DNA of 32,835 nucleotides, from positions 1-32,835 of the forward strand of contig JAFRHL010000045.1 of assembly GCA_017433295.1 (NCBI GenBank). Reading direction: 5' to 3'. The DNA is from Eubacterium sp. (lineage in GTDB: Bacteria > Bacillota > Clostridia > Lachnospirales > Lachnospiraceae). Positions 8,253-16,510 of the stretch are shown here, piece by piece (the first letter of the stretch is position 1; every line of letters begins with the position of its first letter). The translations under genes were made by a program, and so were the position numbers. The notes under the pieces were generated by a model that saw only the letters and a program-made list of their open reading frames with translations, had not been told where the DNA came from and searched no databases.

Positions 8253-9389
8253 ATGAATATTGATGAATTATTAAAAGAAGGTCCCTCTTTGACACTGGAT
8301 CCCTTTGAGAATAAGCAGGAAGATCTCATTCTTCAGCAGGAAGCTGCGCCAGCCGCGGTTTTTGAAGAAGAAAAATATCTGACAGAAGAAGAAAAAAAAC
8401 AGGTGGAAGCATTTGTAGACCAGATCAGGCTCAATGACTCGGCTTCCATTCTTCAGTACGGATCCGGTGTTCAGCACAAAATGGCCGATTTTTCAGAAGG
8501 GACCCTGGAAAAGGTACGCACCAAGGACCTGGGAGAAATCGGTGATCTGCTGGGCGGCGTCGTCTCAGAGCTTAAGCATTTTGATGAGGAGGAAGCCAAA
8601 GGGATTAGCGGCTTCTTCAAAAAAAAGGCTGCCAAAGCAGAATCCCTGCGGGTCCGTTATGATAAGGCAGAAGCAAATGTAGAAAAGATCGCGAAAACCC
8701 TGGAAGGCCACCAGATCCAGCTGATGAAGGACAGCGCCCTGCTGGACAAGCTCTACGAGCTGAACAAGGTGTATTTCCGGGAACTGAATATGTATATCCT
8801 GGCAGGCAAGAAAAAGCTCAGGCAGGCAGAGGCAGAGGAGCTTCCGGCCCTGAGGGCAAAAGCCGCCGCCTCAGGACTGGCCGAAGATGCCCAGGAAGTC
8901 AATGACTTTGAGGCCATGATCACCAGATTTGAGAAAAAGATCCATGACCTGGAACTGACCCGCATGGTATCCCTGCAAATGGCTCCCCAGATCCGGATGA
9001 TCCAGTCCAGTGATATCACCATGTCCGAGAAGATCCAGACCACACTTACCAACACCATCCCCCTGTGGAAAAGTCAGATGGTCATTGCCCTTGGCATTGA
9101 ACACTCAAAGAAGGCGGCCCAGGCCCAGAAACAGGTCACTGACCTGACCAATGACCTGCTCCGTAAAAATGCCGAAAAGCTGAAAATAGCCACCGTCGAA
9201 ACGGCCAAAGAGAGCGAACGGGGCATCGTGGATATGGAGACCCTGATCTCGACCAACGAGTCCCTGATCTCAACCATTGATGAGGTAATGAAGATACAGG
9301 CCGAGGGCCGCCAGAAAAGACTGGAGGCCGAAACCCGTCTTACAGAGCTGGAGGAACAGCTGAAACAGAAGCTGCTCAGCGTAAAATAA
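8253..9389 (+). CDS. telA: TelA family toxic anion resistance protein
   Basis: This 378-residue soluble protein belongs to the TelA/KlaA family, linked to tellurite and other toxic-anion or cell-envelope stress resistance. Its mechanism is not established. It is almost wholly helical and charged. Family hallmarks visible are a start after an acidic N-terminal 45 residues, ILQYGSGVQHKMADFS, the GFFKKKAAKAESLRVRYDKA helix, and the long coiled coil of the last 130 residues that ends in LTELEEQLKQKLLSVK. The start is supported by AAAGGAGGA ten bases upstream of the ATG. It is the second gene of the xpaC-telA pair. No clean terminator follows; the hairpin at 9807-9844 could serve both strands. Confidence 0.88.
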   Translation: MNIDELLKEGPSLTLDPFENKQEDLILQQEAAPAAVFEEEKYLTEEEKKQVEAFVDQIRLNDSASILQYGSGVQHKMADFSEGTLEKVRTKDLGEIGDLLGGVVSELKHFDEEEAKGISGFFKKKAAKAESLRVRYDKAEANVEKIAKTLEGHQIQLMKDSALLDKLYELNKVYFRELNMYILAGKKKLRQAEAEELPALRAKAAASGLAEDAQEVNDFEAMITRFEKKIHDLELTRMVSLQMAPQIRMIQSSDITMSEKIQTTLTNTIPLWKSQMVIALGIEHSKKAAQAQKQVTDLTNDLLRKNAEKLKIATVETAKESERGIVDMETLISTNESLISTIDEVMKIQAEGRQKRLEAETRLTELEEQLKQKLLSVK

Positions 9390-9419
9390 GGTTTAAAGAG
9401 CAAACAAGAACAGCCCTGC

Positions 9420-9750
9420 CTGCCGCCTTTGATTGTATTTCCTTCAATAAGTATCGACCCTTTTGAAAATGCAGGTGCTTTCCCGAACACCGATACATGG
9501 CATCCTACAGAATAGGATTCTTTTGTCCGGCTGCTGTTTGAAATCATCGTGTTGTTTTTTATTATAGTGGTACCTGTTGCGGAATTTCTTGTCTACCTTT
9601 GCAAAGTTACAGGTTAGGGCGCGATTTCCCCGAATCACACAGTCTTTTACTGTAATGTTCCGGCAGGTAAGCCCGTTCTGGAATTTTTTTGAAAGGAAGG
9701 GTGCTGTTTTTGGTGCAGCAAGATCAATCTGCACCATTTCCTCCACACTT
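9420..9750 (-). pseudogene. Possible decayed beta-helix protein fragment in a gene-poor stretch
   Basis: Positions 9390-9798 contain no intact gene. On the minus strand, two frames read consecutively give beta-helix-like rungs: CRNITVKDCVIRGNRAL in one frame (within 9444-9746), then SKGSILIEGNTIKGGRQG in another (within about 9410-9540). The spacing suits successive coils of a right-handed parallel beta-helix protein interrupted by a frameshift. There is no ribosome binding site, no full domain and no identifiable enzyme, so the similarity could be chance. The rest of the stretch shows nothing recognisable. Confidence 0.3.
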
Positions 9751-9798
9751 TTTGATTTTCGACAACAGCTGAATAATTATAAGATAGGGTATCTAACC

Positions 9799-9844
9799 AA
9801 AAAAAACGTCAGGATTCCATGTGTAAGTACATGAAAACCTGACG
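9799..9844 (-). terminator. Rho-independent terminator after the NlpC/P60 gene
   Basis: The stem CGTCAGG/CCTGACG (9807-9813 with 9838-9844) extends through an inner CATGT/ACATG pair around a TAAG loop. On the minus strand it is followed at once by eight T residues. It lies about 35 bases beyond the stop at 9879. On the plus strand a T run occurs only 11 bases later, so action on telA is possible but weaker. Confidence 0.85.
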
Positions 9845-9878
9845 GTTAAGAAGACTTTTTTATGCGATGTCTCCCTGA

Positions 9879-10559
9879 TCAGAACACTCTCCTGATGGCA
9901 ACGATATGTCGGTAGGCAGCATTATTGGTGACCTTGATGCCGGTCCTGCGGTTGCTGGCATGTACGATCTTCCTGTTACCCAGGTAAATGGCCACATGAC
10001 CGTTGTAACAGATGATATCACCGGGCTTTGCAGCGCTCAGGCTGCCAACCCCTCTTCCGGCGTGTCTCTGGGAAGAAGATGTACGGGGAAGCTTCTTGCC
10101 GAAATGTCTGTACACGCTCATCACAAAGCCGGAACAATCTGTTCCGTTAGTCAGGCTGGTTCCTCCATACCGGTATGGATTCCCAACAAATCTCAGAGCA
10201 AAATTAGCTACCTGCTGTCCTCTGCTGTATCCGCCCTCGTCAGCGGCTGTCCCGCCGTAACCGGTAATCAGCAGCTTGCCCTGGGTATAACCAACCACTT
10301 TGCCCGACTGAACCTTAACCCATCTGCTTCCTGTGGTTAATACTCTCACCCGGTCATTACGGTGAAGGATCTTAAGGGTCTGGGAAGTGGTCCCTTCCTT
10401 CGCCCGAACCTTTAATATACCGGCATTGACCCTGGCCGATAGCACTTGCCTGGCCTGAACCTGTCCTGCTCCCTGATCTGCTACGGGCATGATCACTGTA
10501 CTCATCAGCAACCCTGATACCAATAAACCTGCGGCGATTCGCTTTACTATATTAAACAT
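9879..10559 (-). CDS. Secreted SH3b-NlpC/P60 peptidoglycan hydrolase
   Basis: The protein is an exported cell-wall hydrolase, probably a D-gamma-glutamyl-diaminopimelate-type endopeptidase. Residues 1-38 form a signal peptide with a basic start, a hydrophobic core and possible cleavage near VQARQ. Residues 40-98 look like a bacterial SH3 domain that would bind the wall (ILKVRAKEGTTSQTLKIL). Residues 112-226 are the NlpC/P60 papain-like domain, with catalytic C142 (TDCSGF), H188 (GHVAIYLG) and H200 (VHASN). The start at 10559 is preceded by GGAGG seven bases upstream; the frame's more upstream codon has no site. At 226 aa it is a compact, complete member with its own promoter and terminator. 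Confidence 0.92.
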   Translation of the reverse strand: MFNIVKRIAAGLLVSGLLMSTVIMPVADQGAGQVQARQVLSARVNAGILKVRAKEGTTSQTLKILHRNDRVRVLTTGSRWVKVQSGKVVGYTQGKLLITGYGGTAADEGGYSRGQQVANFALRFVGNPYRYGGTSLTNGTDCSGFVMSVYRHFGKKLPRTSSSQRHAGRGVGSLSAAKPGDIICYNGHVAIYLGNRKIVHASNRRTGIKVTNNAAYRHIVAIRRVF

Positions 10560-10601
10560 AAATGCCTCCAACATTCTGATCATTATTACTAACTACAAGT
10601 G

Positions 10602-10607
10602 ATTATA
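10602..10607 (-). promoter_or_regulatory. Candidate -10 box of the NlpC/P60 gene
   Basis: A consensus TATAAT lies on the minus strand about 43 bases before the ATG at 10559, in an AT-rich gap. The -35 is not convincing: TTGAAA is present but only 13 bases away. Confidence 0.35.
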
Positions 10608-10647
10608 ATTCCAGAATGTGTTTCAAATATGTCTTTTTATTATTTTT

Positions 10648-10674
10648 TTAATAAAACCGTAACAAATCTGTTAC
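10648..10674 (-). terminator. Weak terminator overlapping the stop of the McrB-like gene
   Basis: On the minus strand GTAACA-GATT-TGTTAC (10659-10674) begins at the stop codon and is followed by GGTTTTATT. The six-pair stem is AT-rich and the T run is broken, so termination would be inefficient. Confidence 0.4.
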
Positions 10675-13430
10675 TGATATATTTCTATATAGCTTCGCGG
10701 GTTAAAAAATGCATCTTCATTGATCTGGTAGATGATTCTTTCCGTGTCAAAGTCATCAGGGAGCTGACCTTTAAAGAGATTTTTCCTGAAAGGAATCACC
10801 TGATAAAACATTGCGGCAGGATCGGTCTTCCCGTTGTCTCCCAGAACATACCTGATCCTTTCCATATCACCGTCAAACCACTTCTCAAGCAGGGGGATGA
10901 TCTGTTCCCGGAATACCCTTCCCAGAGAAATCATGGGATCCTTCTCCGGTGATGCCAGGAAAAAGCCTTCCCCCAGCTGGTAATCCGGCGTCAGGAAATA
11001 TGAGATACGCAGGTTCATAACTGTCATCAGTCTCTCCAGTGTGATCCCTTCCACCCTCATATTGCCGAGGACCCCGGGTTCCGGATTCACATGCCTGATA
11101 AAGAAATCCTGATCGATGGCCCCCGTCACGGTATCTTCACATACCAGGGAATCACAGGTTGCCACAATGTAAAGATTTGACGGAAGCCTGAACAGGGCTT
11201 TCGATGCAGCTAATGTGACAGCCGTCTCACTACTGGCTCCTTCCCGCCGGTTTTCCCTTAAAAGAACAGTCGCTTCTCCAAACAGGTGCATCCAGTTTAG
11301 ATCCACATCTTCCATCATTACAACATAACGTCCTGCGCCGCAGCGGTTGGCGAAATCTTTAAAGATTCCGTCTCGGAGCACACCGTCCTTAATCTGTTCG
11401 ATCCACCCGGGATATCCGTTCTCTGCCAGATCCGGACAGGAAATCTGCAGGATCCTTCCTTCTTCCACATAGCCTTTATAGTGCTCTAACACATCAGGTA
11501 CCGGTTCGATACTGACCATACTGTATTCTTTTCCTTCAATGATCCCTACCGCTGTAAGGATGGCTTTATGATACTTCGCAGTTTTTACCTGCCCTTTGAT
11601 CAGGGTATTTTTAGGGTAAAGACGAAAGCTCTGGTCAGACCGGTCGGGATGTTCCACCGGAGAAACCCGGCTTTTTTCCGGTCCGGGGATTCCTGAGAAA
11701 CCGGACTGGGTATTCTGGTTTCTTATCGTCTTCTTACCCGAACCACCGGTCGCGGTATCTTCATAAGAGATATTTTCCGGGACTTCCTGCGCTGCCTGTC
11801 CGTATCCCTGGATGGCCCTGGTTACAAAATCCGTGGAGGCAGAGATTGTTCCTTCTTTATAAATGATCTGGGGGCCCGGTGTATCAGCGGCCTTTTTATA
11901 AATCAGCTTATCACCCAGAGCCGCTGCCATGGGATCCTGTTCCTGATCCCCTGCGTCTGCCGGATAATAATTCTGGCAGATGTCGGTATAATATGAAGCA
12001 AAAATCTCCATGGAGGAAGACATCAGGCCGATGATATCTTCTTCCTTCATACTGATAAACTCACTGTAGGGATAGACCACGGAAGCCTTGATCTTCCGGC
12101 TTTCCGGATCAAGGTCATAGTTTTCCGGGTTCCTGGTCTCCACCTGAAAGGCCGCGGAGGTCATCAGGGTCAGCTTATTGCATTTATCCTGAATGGCCAG
12201 CATGGCTTCCTCATCTCTGCAATAGGGCAGATTAAGAGATACTTCAATATTAACGGCATCTCCTTCAGGAATTGTAGCAAAAGAAATACAGGCTCCTGTA
12301 GCCTCATAATCCTTAATATAAAGCTGGTCATAAAAGATATAGGGAATCTTCTGTTCATCCTCCAGATACCAGGAGGACTTATGGGCCCAGGTAAAATTCG
12401 GATACTCTTTCAGCAGAGCCTCTGCCAGCATATGGAAAGTTGTCTCGGCATCTTCTCCGTCTGCCCGCAGGCTCAGAGCCTTCTCGGAATTGTCGGAGAG
12501 GTCGCAGCTTAAGCCACCCTTTCTTGTGAGAAAATCGGCAAGCCGTACAAATCCGTTGGCACTGCTTTGCTCCACATAGGACTCATCCACCAGGTGGGCA
12601 TACTCGTGCTCTATAAAATCATATAGCTGGTCCAGTGTCATGTATCCGAAAAGGCTGTAAACATAAAGACCATAATCCAGTTCTTCCGGATCCGGACGCT
12701 CCCTGTCCCCATCGAATTCTCCCGGAAAAGCGACTCTGTAATATTTATAAATATCCCGTAGGTAATTGAGACGGTGCCCTCTCTCATCTGCATTGCAGAT
12801 CACTGAAATGGTGTTGGCATCCACATCCTGGCCAAATACCTTCTGAGCCCGGGTCTGCACTTCATACTGCATCAGCAGAATGTCATCGGTGGAAATACCG
12901 GGGTACTGATAATATTTTTCATAAAGCAGCAGTGCCGAGGCAATCCATACAGAATCCTCCTGGCTGTATCTGTACTGAAGACTCCGGTCCACATCACTGA
13001 CGAAGGCATAATATGCCTGCTCCAGCTCCGGCCACAGCTGCCCCACCGCTTCTGAGAGCTCCGGCTGCATTTTAAGCTCCAAAGTACGGTACTGACTTAA
13101 GTTCTTTCCCCAGAAACACAAATACCACCAGTACTCATTTCCCTCATAATCCACCTCCGACTCCAGTTCGTTGGCCTTTCCCAGGGTCTCTCCCAGATGG
13201 TTGATCAGCTGCAGCGCATCTTCCGGCCCAATTTCATGATGAAAGGAGATCTGGATCAGATTGGCCGCGTGATTGTAGGAGCTGTAGATGAATTTGATGA
13301 GGGAAAGCATCTGGTCATCCAGCTGTCCGGAATTTAAGATGCCCGCCCACTGCTTTTGAGTGTAGGGACATTTATTCTTGTAATCGGCTTCGTATTCGAA
13401 ATCCTTTTGTCTCTGTTTATCTGTAATCAT
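10671..13430 (-). CDS. Large McrB-like AAA+ protein with decayed nucleotide-binding motifs
   Basis: The last 320 residues of this 919-residue protein follow the McrB GTPase/AAA+ fold in order, but the catalytic motifs are changed. The Walker A position reads GQVKTAKY (about 613-620) inside KNTLIKGQVKTAKYHKAIL, where McrB has GPPGTGKT. The Walker B region is VVMMEDVDLNWMHLFGEATVLL (about 703-724), where McrB has IIDEINRGN..GEL. FRLPSNLYIVAT (747-758), the MNLRI helix, EQIIPLLEKWFDGD, IRYVLGDN and the NPRSYIEIY tail are kept. The usual Arg-rich ALRRRF sensor is AIDQDFF. No McrC nuclease gene adjoins. Residues 1-550 match nothing I recognise; they are acidic and rich in Tyr and Trp. It lies 37 bases after the CorC-like gene, so the two may be cotranscribed. 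A non-hydrolysing scaffold is one possibility. Confidence 0.65.
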   Translation of the reverse strand: MITDKQRQKDFEYEADYKNKCPYTQKQWAGILNSGQLDDQMLSLIKFIYSSYNHAANLIQISFHHEIGPEDALQLINHLGETLGKANELESEVDYEGNEYWWYLCFWGKNLSQYRTLELKMQPELSEAVGQLWPELEQAYYAFVSDVDRSLQYRYSQEDSVWIASALLLYEKYYQYPGISTDDILLMQYEVQTRAQKVFGQDVDANTISVICNADERGHRLNYLRDIYKYYRVAFPGEFDGDRERPDPEELDYGLYVYSLFGYMTLDQLYDFIEHEYAHLVDESYVEQSSANGFVRLADFLTRKGGLSCDLSDNSEKALSLRADGEDAETTFHMLAEALLKEYPNFTWAHKSSWYLEDEQKIPYIFYDQLYIKDYEATGACISFATIPEGDAVNIEVSLNLPYCRDEEAMLAIQDKCNKLTLMTSAAFQVETRNPENYDLDPESRKIKASVVYPYSEFISMKEEDIIGLMSSSMEIFASYYTDICQNYYPADAGDQEQDPMAAALGDKLIYKKAADTPGPQIIYKEGTISASTDFVTRAIQGYGQAAQEVPENISYEDTATGGSGKKTIRNQNTQSGFSGIPGPEKSRVSPVEHPDRSDQSFRLYPKNTLIKGQVKTAKYHKAILTAVGIIEGKEYSMVSIEPVPDVLEHYKGYVEEGRILQISCPDLAENGYPGWIEQIKDGVLRDGIFKDFANRCGAGRYVVMMEDVDLNWMHLFGEATVLLRENRREGASSETAVTLAASKALFRLPSNLYIVATCDSLVCEDTVTGAIDQDFFIRHVNPEPGVLGNMRVEGITLERLMTVMNLRISYFLTPDYQLGEGFFLASPEKDPMISLGRVFREQIIPLLEKWFDGDMERIRYVLGDNGKTDPAAMFYQVIPFRKNLFKGQLPDDFDTERIIYQINEDAFFNPRSYIEIYQ

Positions 13431-13467
13431 TCCATTTACCCCAAATTACTCTTACTATCTGCAAAAT

Positions 13468-14760
13468 CTAAGTATTCTGTTCTCCGGAAAGCCTGATGAA
13501 TACCGTGCTGATCCGGTTGTTTTCAATCTTTTTGACAGAATAGAGATTATCCCCCTCCATGACAGTCTCCCCTTCCTCCGGAAGATGTCCCAGAAGCTCA
13601 ATCATATGTCCCCCTATGGAATCATAATCCTCGGATTCAATTTCTGTACCCAGTATATCATTTAAATCGTCCAGCTTCATGCTGCCGGGAACTTCATATT
13701 CCCGGTCCCCCACCCGGCGGACTGCTTCCGCCTCATCTTCATCAAACTCGTCCCGGATATCCCCTATGATCTCCTCAATAAGATCCTCCAGGGTGACCAG
13801 GCCTGCGGTAGTACCATACTCGTCCAGCACAATGGCAAAGCTAATTGATTTTTCTCTCATTTCCTCCATCAGGACAGAGGTCTTCTGAAATTCATAGGTA
13901 AAAAAAGGCTTTCGCAGGAGCCGGCGAATATCAAATTCCTCTTCCCCACGGGTTTCCCGATCAAAAAACAGGTCTTTCAGATTGAGAATGCCGATCACGT
14001 AATCCCTGGAATCCTCATAGACCGGCAGACGGGAATACTGTTCCTCAAGAAAAATCTTAACCAGCTCCTCATATTTCATATCCACAGAAGCAAACACCAT
14101 ATCGATTCGGGGAAGCATGACATCCTTGGCCACGGAATCTCCGAAATCAAATACATTATTAATAATCTCTTTTTCCTCTTCTTCAATCACTCCGTCTTCG
14201 TGACTTACATCCACTATAGTCCGAAGTTCCATCTCCGTCATTGCCTGGTTATGCTCCAGGTCAAGACCGAAAACATGACAAATTCCCCGGCTGATGGAAT
14301 TCACAAGAAAGATAACCGGGGTAAGGACCTGTGTCAGAAGATAAATCGGCCCGGAATAAAATAAAGACATGGGCTCACTGAGCTTAACAGCCATATTTTT
14401 CGGGGTAATCTCCCCAAAGATCAGAATCAGAAAAGTAAGAATGCCTGTGGCGATCCCCACAAAGGTGCCGGAATTGTTATCGAGTCCAGCCCGCCGGGAA
14501 AGGCTTATGGCCAGGGTCGTAGTCAGGGATGAAGCCGACAGATTCACGATATTATTACCGATCAGGATGGCGCTCAACATTTTATCAGGCTTTTCCACCA
14601 TGGCCAGTACCCTGGCGGCTCTCTTATTTCCCTCCTCGGAAAGTGCCCGGAGCCGGTGTTTGTTTACCGTAGTAAGGGCCGTTTCCGCCGAAGAAAACAG
14701 GGCAGAAAATATCAGCATGATCACCAGTATCACAATCTGTCGTATGGATCCGGGGTCCAA
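13468..14760 (-). CDS. CNNM/CorC/HlyC family membrane protein with CBS pair
   Basis: This is a hemolysin-C/CorC-type integral membrane protein. Family members are implicated in magnesium or other cation export. Residues 1-170 form the CNNM membrane domain with the signature SSAETALTTVNKHRLRALSEEG and hydrophobic segments including LTFLILIFGEITPKNMAV. Residues 200-325 are a CBS-domain pair (VMLPRIDMV, SRLPVYEDSRD, IGILNLKDL). The last 85 residues are the CorC_HlyC transporter-associated domain (YEVPGSMKLDDLNDILG). The start is TTG at 14760 with AAGGAG about nine bases upstream. A consensus SigA promoter lies 55 bases further out. The 430-residue length is typical. Confidence 0.9.
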   Translation of the reverse strand: MDPGSIRQIVILVIMLIFSALFSSAETALTTVNKHRLRALSEEGNKRAARVLAMVEKPDKMLSAILIGNNIVNLSASSLTTTLAISLSRRAGLDNNSGTFVGIATGILTFLILIFGEITPKNMAVKLSEPMSLFYSGPIYLLTQVLTPVIFLVNSISRGICHVFGLDLEHNQAMTEMELRTIVDVSHEDGVIEEEEKEIINNVFDFGDSVAKDVMLPRIDMVFASVDMKYEELVKIFLEEQYSRLPVYEDSRDYVIGILNLKDLFFDRETRGEEEFDIRRLLRKPFFTYEFQKTSVLMEEMREKSISFAIVLDEYGTTAGLVTLEDLIEEIIGDIRDEFDEDEAEAVRRVGDREYEVPGSMKLDDLNDILGTEIESEDYDSIGGHMIELLGHLPEEGETVMEGDNLYSVKKIENNRISTVFIRLSGEQNT

Positions 14761-14815
14761 ATCATCATCTCCTTCTTATTGTATAAGTCCGGCAGCGCCG
14801 GCATGTGCTTTTATA

Positions 14816-14844
14816 ATTATATGATGGCATGCCCCTCGTGTCAA
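14816..14844 (-). promoter_or_regulatory. Consensus SigA promoter of the CorC-like gene
   Basis: On the minus strand TTGACA (14844-14839) is separated by exactly 17 bases from TATAAT (14821-14816), a perfect match in both hexamers. The transcript would begin near 14809, giving a leader of about 50 bases to the TTG start. It probably also serves the McrB-like gene. Confidence 0.85.
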
Positions 14845-14929
14845 TTATCCTTTAAAAGCACAGTCATTTTTCTCATCAAAGAAAAATATACATAAAAGAA
14901 AGAAGTATTTTATCATTCAGGAGTAGCTA

Positions 14930-15523
14930 ATGGCTTTTAATATTTATATTGATCAGGGACACAACCCCTATGGTTTTAATGCGGGCGCGGAGGGTTTCGG
15001 CGTCCGGGAGCAGGATATTACCTGGCAGATCGGTCAGTATCTTTATAATATTCTTTCGGAGGACGACCGTTTTCTGGCCCGTCTTTCACGACCTTCACCC
15101 GATACGATTCTTGGTTATAATAACACCAGCAGCCTGCGGGAGCGGGTGACCCGGGCCAATGAATGGCCTGCCGATTACTTTATATCCATTCACGCAAACG
15201 CAAGCACCAATCCGGAGGCAAATGGATCGGAGGTCTATGTGGCGGCCAGCTACACCAGGGCCTGGTATCTGGCCATGGATGTGCTCAGCGAGATCGTCCG
15301 GAGGACCGAAACAAAATATAATGGTGTACTTCTCAATCCGGGATTGTATGTCCTGCGAAACACAACCATGCCCGCTATCCTGGTTGAGCTCGGCTATATC
15401 ACCAATTATGAAGACAACCAGAAGATGCTCAATAACGGTTACCAGTTTGCCTACGGGATCTATGTGGGTCTTTTGAATTACCTTGGTCTGCCCCAGTTGA
15501 CAGCAGCTCAGGAGGATCAATAA
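14930..15523 (+). CDS. N-acetylmuramoyl-L-alanine amidase (Amidase_3), no signal peptide
   Basis: This zinc amidase would cleave the bond between N-acetylmuramic acid and the stem peptide of peptidoglycan. The single Amidase_3 domain spans nearly all 197 residues. The zinc ligands are H11 (IDQGHNP), E27 (VREQDI) and H88 (ISIHAN), and the catalytic Glu is E153 (LVELGYITN). There is no signal peptide, membrane segment or wall-binding repeat. It may therefore act inside a mother cell or be released by lysis; that is inference. The binding site AGGAG lies seven bases before the ATG. The last 31 codons overlap the convergent subtilase gene. Confidence 0.93.
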   Translation: MAFNIYIDQGHNPYGFNAGAEGFGVREQDITWQIGQYLYNILSEDDRFLARLSRPSPDTILGYNNTSSLRERVTRANEWPADYFISIHANASTNPEANGSEVYVAASYTRAWYLAMDVLSEIVRRTETKYNGVLLNPGLYVLRNTTMPAILVELGYITNYEDNQKMLNNGYQFAYGIYVGLLNYLGLPQLTAAQEDQ

Positions 15524-16412
15524 GCCCCCAGCCCTGCTGGTTTCTGGGAAGCCCCAGATCCCTGCTGGTTTCCATCAGTCGAATCTTAATGTCCAGATTG
15601 GTAAGCCGGGGATTATCAGATAAAAGGAGTGCCGCGACACCTGAAACAATCGGGGCTGCCATGGAAGTACCGGATCTCCTTACATAACCGTCCCGGGAAT
15701 TATTGCAGCTTAAAATACCACTGGCCGGCGCTATTACATCCGGCTTGCAGACACAGGTTCCCGGAACCGGCCCACAGCCGGAATAATGTTTTTTCCCCGG
15801 TTTATTTCCGGCTCTTTCCGGTTCATAAGCCCCTACGGTAACCACTTTACGGCTGATTCCCGGTACGGTAACCGTGTAAGGCCCGGGACCCTCATTCCCG
15901 GCAGCAACAATCACCAGAAGCCCCAGATCCCACAGCTGTTCCACTTTCTTAAGCAGGATCTCCTGCTGGGGATCTCCCTTTTCGTCTAAAGGCATACCGA
16001 CAGATATATTAACGATCCGGACTCCATAGTTCTTGTAATGTTTAATAAGCCAGTCAATGGCCCTGATCATCGTTTTCATTTTTCCATTGCCCCGGCTGTC
16101 TAGAACCTTAAAAACCACCAGGCCTGATTCAGGAGCCATACCCGGACACCTGCCCCGGTAGATCCCCATATTCTTCATTTTTGAAAAGCCTTTGTCATAG
16201 CCTGCGATCAGTCCGCCGACGTGGGTCCCGTGCCCATTGTCATCATAGGGCTCCGCTTCCCCATTAACGAAGTCCTTAAATACTTTTATTTTATTTTCTG
16301 GTCCCGAAAAGGCCCTGTGAGGATAGATTCCTGTATCAAAAACAGCCGTGGTAATCCCGTTTCCGGTAATACCACGGCTGTATATTTTATTGAGATCACA
16401 TATCAGGTTCAT
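15429..16412 (-). CDS. Subtilisin-like serine protease (S8), leaderless
   Basis: The product is a subtilase with the complete catalytic triad D26 (VFDTG), H61 (NGHGTHVGG) and S250 (GTSMAAP), plus oxyanion N173 (AAGNEGPG). It starts almost directly at the catalytic domain, without a signal peptide or inhibitory propeptide, like intracellular or spore-type subtilases. The fold normally ends near GWGLIDPPELL (about 301). The remaining basic tail (STGADQGNSKDPHRSRR...) is encoded antisense to the end of the amidase gene and probably has no conserved role. The binding site GAGAAGATG before the ATG is weak. At 327 aa the length matches the leaderless family. The target protein is unknown. Confidence 0.92.
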   Translation of the reverse strand: MNLICDLNKIYSRGITGNGITTAVFDTGIYPHRAFSGPENKIKVFKDFVNGEAEPYDDNGHGTHVGGLIAGYDKGFSKMKNMGIYRGRCPGMAPESGLVVFKVLDSRGNGKMKTMIRAIDWLIKHYKNYGVRIVNISVGMPLDEKGDPQQEILLKKVEQLWDLGLLVIVAAGNEGPGPYTVTVPGISRKVVTVGAYEPERAGNKPGKKHYSGCGPVPGTCVCKPDVIAPASGILSCNNSRDGYVRRSGTSMAAPIVSGVAALLLSDNPRLTNLDIKIRLMETSRDLGLPRNQQGWGLIDPPELLSTGADQGNSKDPHRSRRQTGNRY

Positions 16413-16510
16413 ACTTCATCTTCTCAATCACTATCATGTTTCTGTATATATTATGATATAAGAGGCAATTGTGATATGAGAAGCAGGTCAGCTCTCTCCT
16501 TTTGGCAAGA

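Noticed and set aside
9577-9834. Plus-strand open frame (85 codons) after telA
   Set aside because: No ribosome binding site or domain; it runs into the terminator hairpin at 9807-9844.
11758-11780. GGSGKKT near residue 562 of the McrB-like protein as a Walker A loop
   Set aside because: It lies in a low-complexity linker about 50 residues before the position where McrB aligns its P-loop, and has K in place of the final S/T, so it is probably chance.
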